From: Trochalopteron elliotii | Taxonomy: Eukaryota > Chordata > Aves > Passeriformes > Leiothrichidae | Direction of reading: 5' to 3' | DNA length: 64,000 nucleotides | NCBI GenBank assembly: GCA_024734555.1 | Contig: JANPWX010000215.1 | Location: 4,651,049 to 4,715,048, forward strand | In this document: one piece after another, positions 62,678 through 64,000 of the stretch | Layout: each line of letters begins with the position of its first letter | Numbering within the stretch: position 1 is the stretch's first letter | The notes under the pieces: generated by a model | The model's input: the letters and a program-made list of their open reading frames with translations, nothing else | What the model was told of the DNA's origin: nothing | The model's database searches: none | Program-made: the position numbers and the translations under genes

Positions 62678-64000
62678 CTGGTTAATGCAACAATTAACTA
62701 AAACATGAGATCCCATTGCACATGTACATTTCAATACAAAAAGAAGATTCCACATATTCTCACCCTCAGAAATACATTTTAAAACTTCTGCAGAGCACTA
62801 CAAGGATGATAAGGAAGACATGCACACAGAAGATAGTATTTAATGATGGTCTTTTTATGTCAAAAACCCATTATGCTTAATCACATAATTCAAAAAAGTA
62901 TAAGTTCTAAATATGGGATAAGCACTCTAAATGACTTAATTAAACTAGATGGATGTATAGTCAGAGTTGGATGAATGCATAATTAACAAAGAAAGCTCTA
63001 TAACACTAATAAATAAAACAGTGACCTTTTGTCCTATGCTCCAGTTTTGCAATTCAGCATATGGGGACAGAGATTCAAATCTCATTTGGTATTTTAATAG
63101 GATTTCTTAAAAATCGTACAACTTGGTACGCTGCAGGAAGCACAACAGATACTGACCCAATTCTTGCATATTCTAAATGAGTGGTTTATAGTCTTACAGC
63201 TTTTGAGACATTCAAAGGGATTAAATCATCAGGATGGTACCCTTTCTGCTGACTGTAAACAAAACTTTCTCTAATTCCACACTTCTTGAAGGGACTTCAG
63301 CAGTAAAACTCCTAGGGAAAAAATGTGAAAATTTGAAGTTCTTTATAGATAAAAATCAACTATTTTTGAGCAGAATGTCCAAATATACACAAATGTGACT
63401 ATACAGCTGGTCAGTATGAAAACAGTTCAAGTATTTAAATTCAAACCTCACTCACAGCTTATTTCCAAATTTTATTTATAATGTTAATTTTTTAGAAGAT
63501 TTACAGATCTAACAAAGTTCTGTTAGTCTTATTAAAGTTAGCCGCAGGGTGAATGCTTATCACTCTTAACACAAAGAATAAACCATTCTTCTGAAGAAAT
63601 GGTGTAATTGCTGGTGTTTAAGTCACAGCTATCCAGACCCTTTAAAAGAAGCTGACCTGCCCTACACTGGCAGGGCAAACTTCCAAGCTGATCTGGCATA
63701 GTGCTGTTGATTGACTTTCAAAGAATTAGGGACAGTTACCTAAAGCCTGAAGAGATACACAGGCCTTAGTGCTGTGGTAGGCATGGCTGGCTATATACTG
63801 GGTGCAAACACATGGATAAAGGATGTTTATTCCATGTCAGCAGCTGCTCCACTTCATCAGTCTTAGCCACTTTTGCTTACCACCACCACAGTTGCTCTAT
63901 GTTTGTCTCACCATCATCCCTTTCAAGTCTAAGATTTTCCTAAGACTTCTGCAGTATATTATAAGGTCATATATATAAATAGGTTAATGTAGCATTGTGG

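Larger units (their letters stand above)
60307..64000 (-). other. SNX13: Part of SNX13 intron 1
   Basis: Intron sequence 5' of exon 2. It contains simple repeats and one CR1, but no GC- or CpG-rich segment and no exon encoding the expected MLTE start. The promoter and exon 1 must therefore lie past the right edge. Confidence 0.8.

Noticed and set aside
1..64000. tRNA, rRNA or CRISPR-like arrays
   Set aside because: No tRNA B-box, rRNA segment or regularly spaced repeat with unique spacers was found on reading both strands.

Overview
The window is vertebrate nuclear DNA, most likely from a bird. It is AT-rich, has long introns with GT-AG boundaries, and contains several CR1 LINE fragments with the 3' end typical of birds and other sauropsids. 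No bacterial, viral-genome, CRISPR or operon structure is present.

One protein-coding gene is supported. It is SNX13 (sorting nexin 13, RGS-PX1), on the minus strand. Twenty-five consecutive coding exons, exon 2 to the last exon 26, run from 60306 down to the stop codon at 20094-20096. I placed every boundary by hand. The exons total 2895 nt, all junction phases agree, and the open frame of 964 codons plus stop has no break. The missing first exon should encode only about four residues (MLTE in the human protein as I recall it) and, with the promoter, must lie beyond 64000. Encoded domains, in order, are an N-terminal membrane hairpin, PXA, RGS, PX, a helical linker and the C-terminal nexin domain.

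Layout: 1 to about 16770 is 3' flanking DNA with no credible gene; it has two CR1 fragments (6108-6530, 12811-12985) and simple repeats. About 16770-20093 is probable 3' UTR with several candidate poly(A) signals and a run of 25 A on the plus strand. 20094-60306 is SNX13, with introns from 147 bp to about 4.5 kb. Introns hold a CR1 of about 1 kb (41326-42365), a short CR1 (51611-51766), a possible solo LTR (about 49336-50017) and a tandem duplication of about 270 bp. 60307-64000 is part of intron 1 with one CR1 3' end (62276-62593).

No previously undescribed multi-gene system is visible. The most interesting structure is the tandem duplication at 29811-30354. It has copied the last 27 nt of the PX-domain exon together with its splice donor into the following intron. 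Also worth checking are the atypical donor of exon 7 (GTTTCT), a 38-nt exon of frame-shifting length, and a perfect 10-bp hairpin inside the LTR-like segment.
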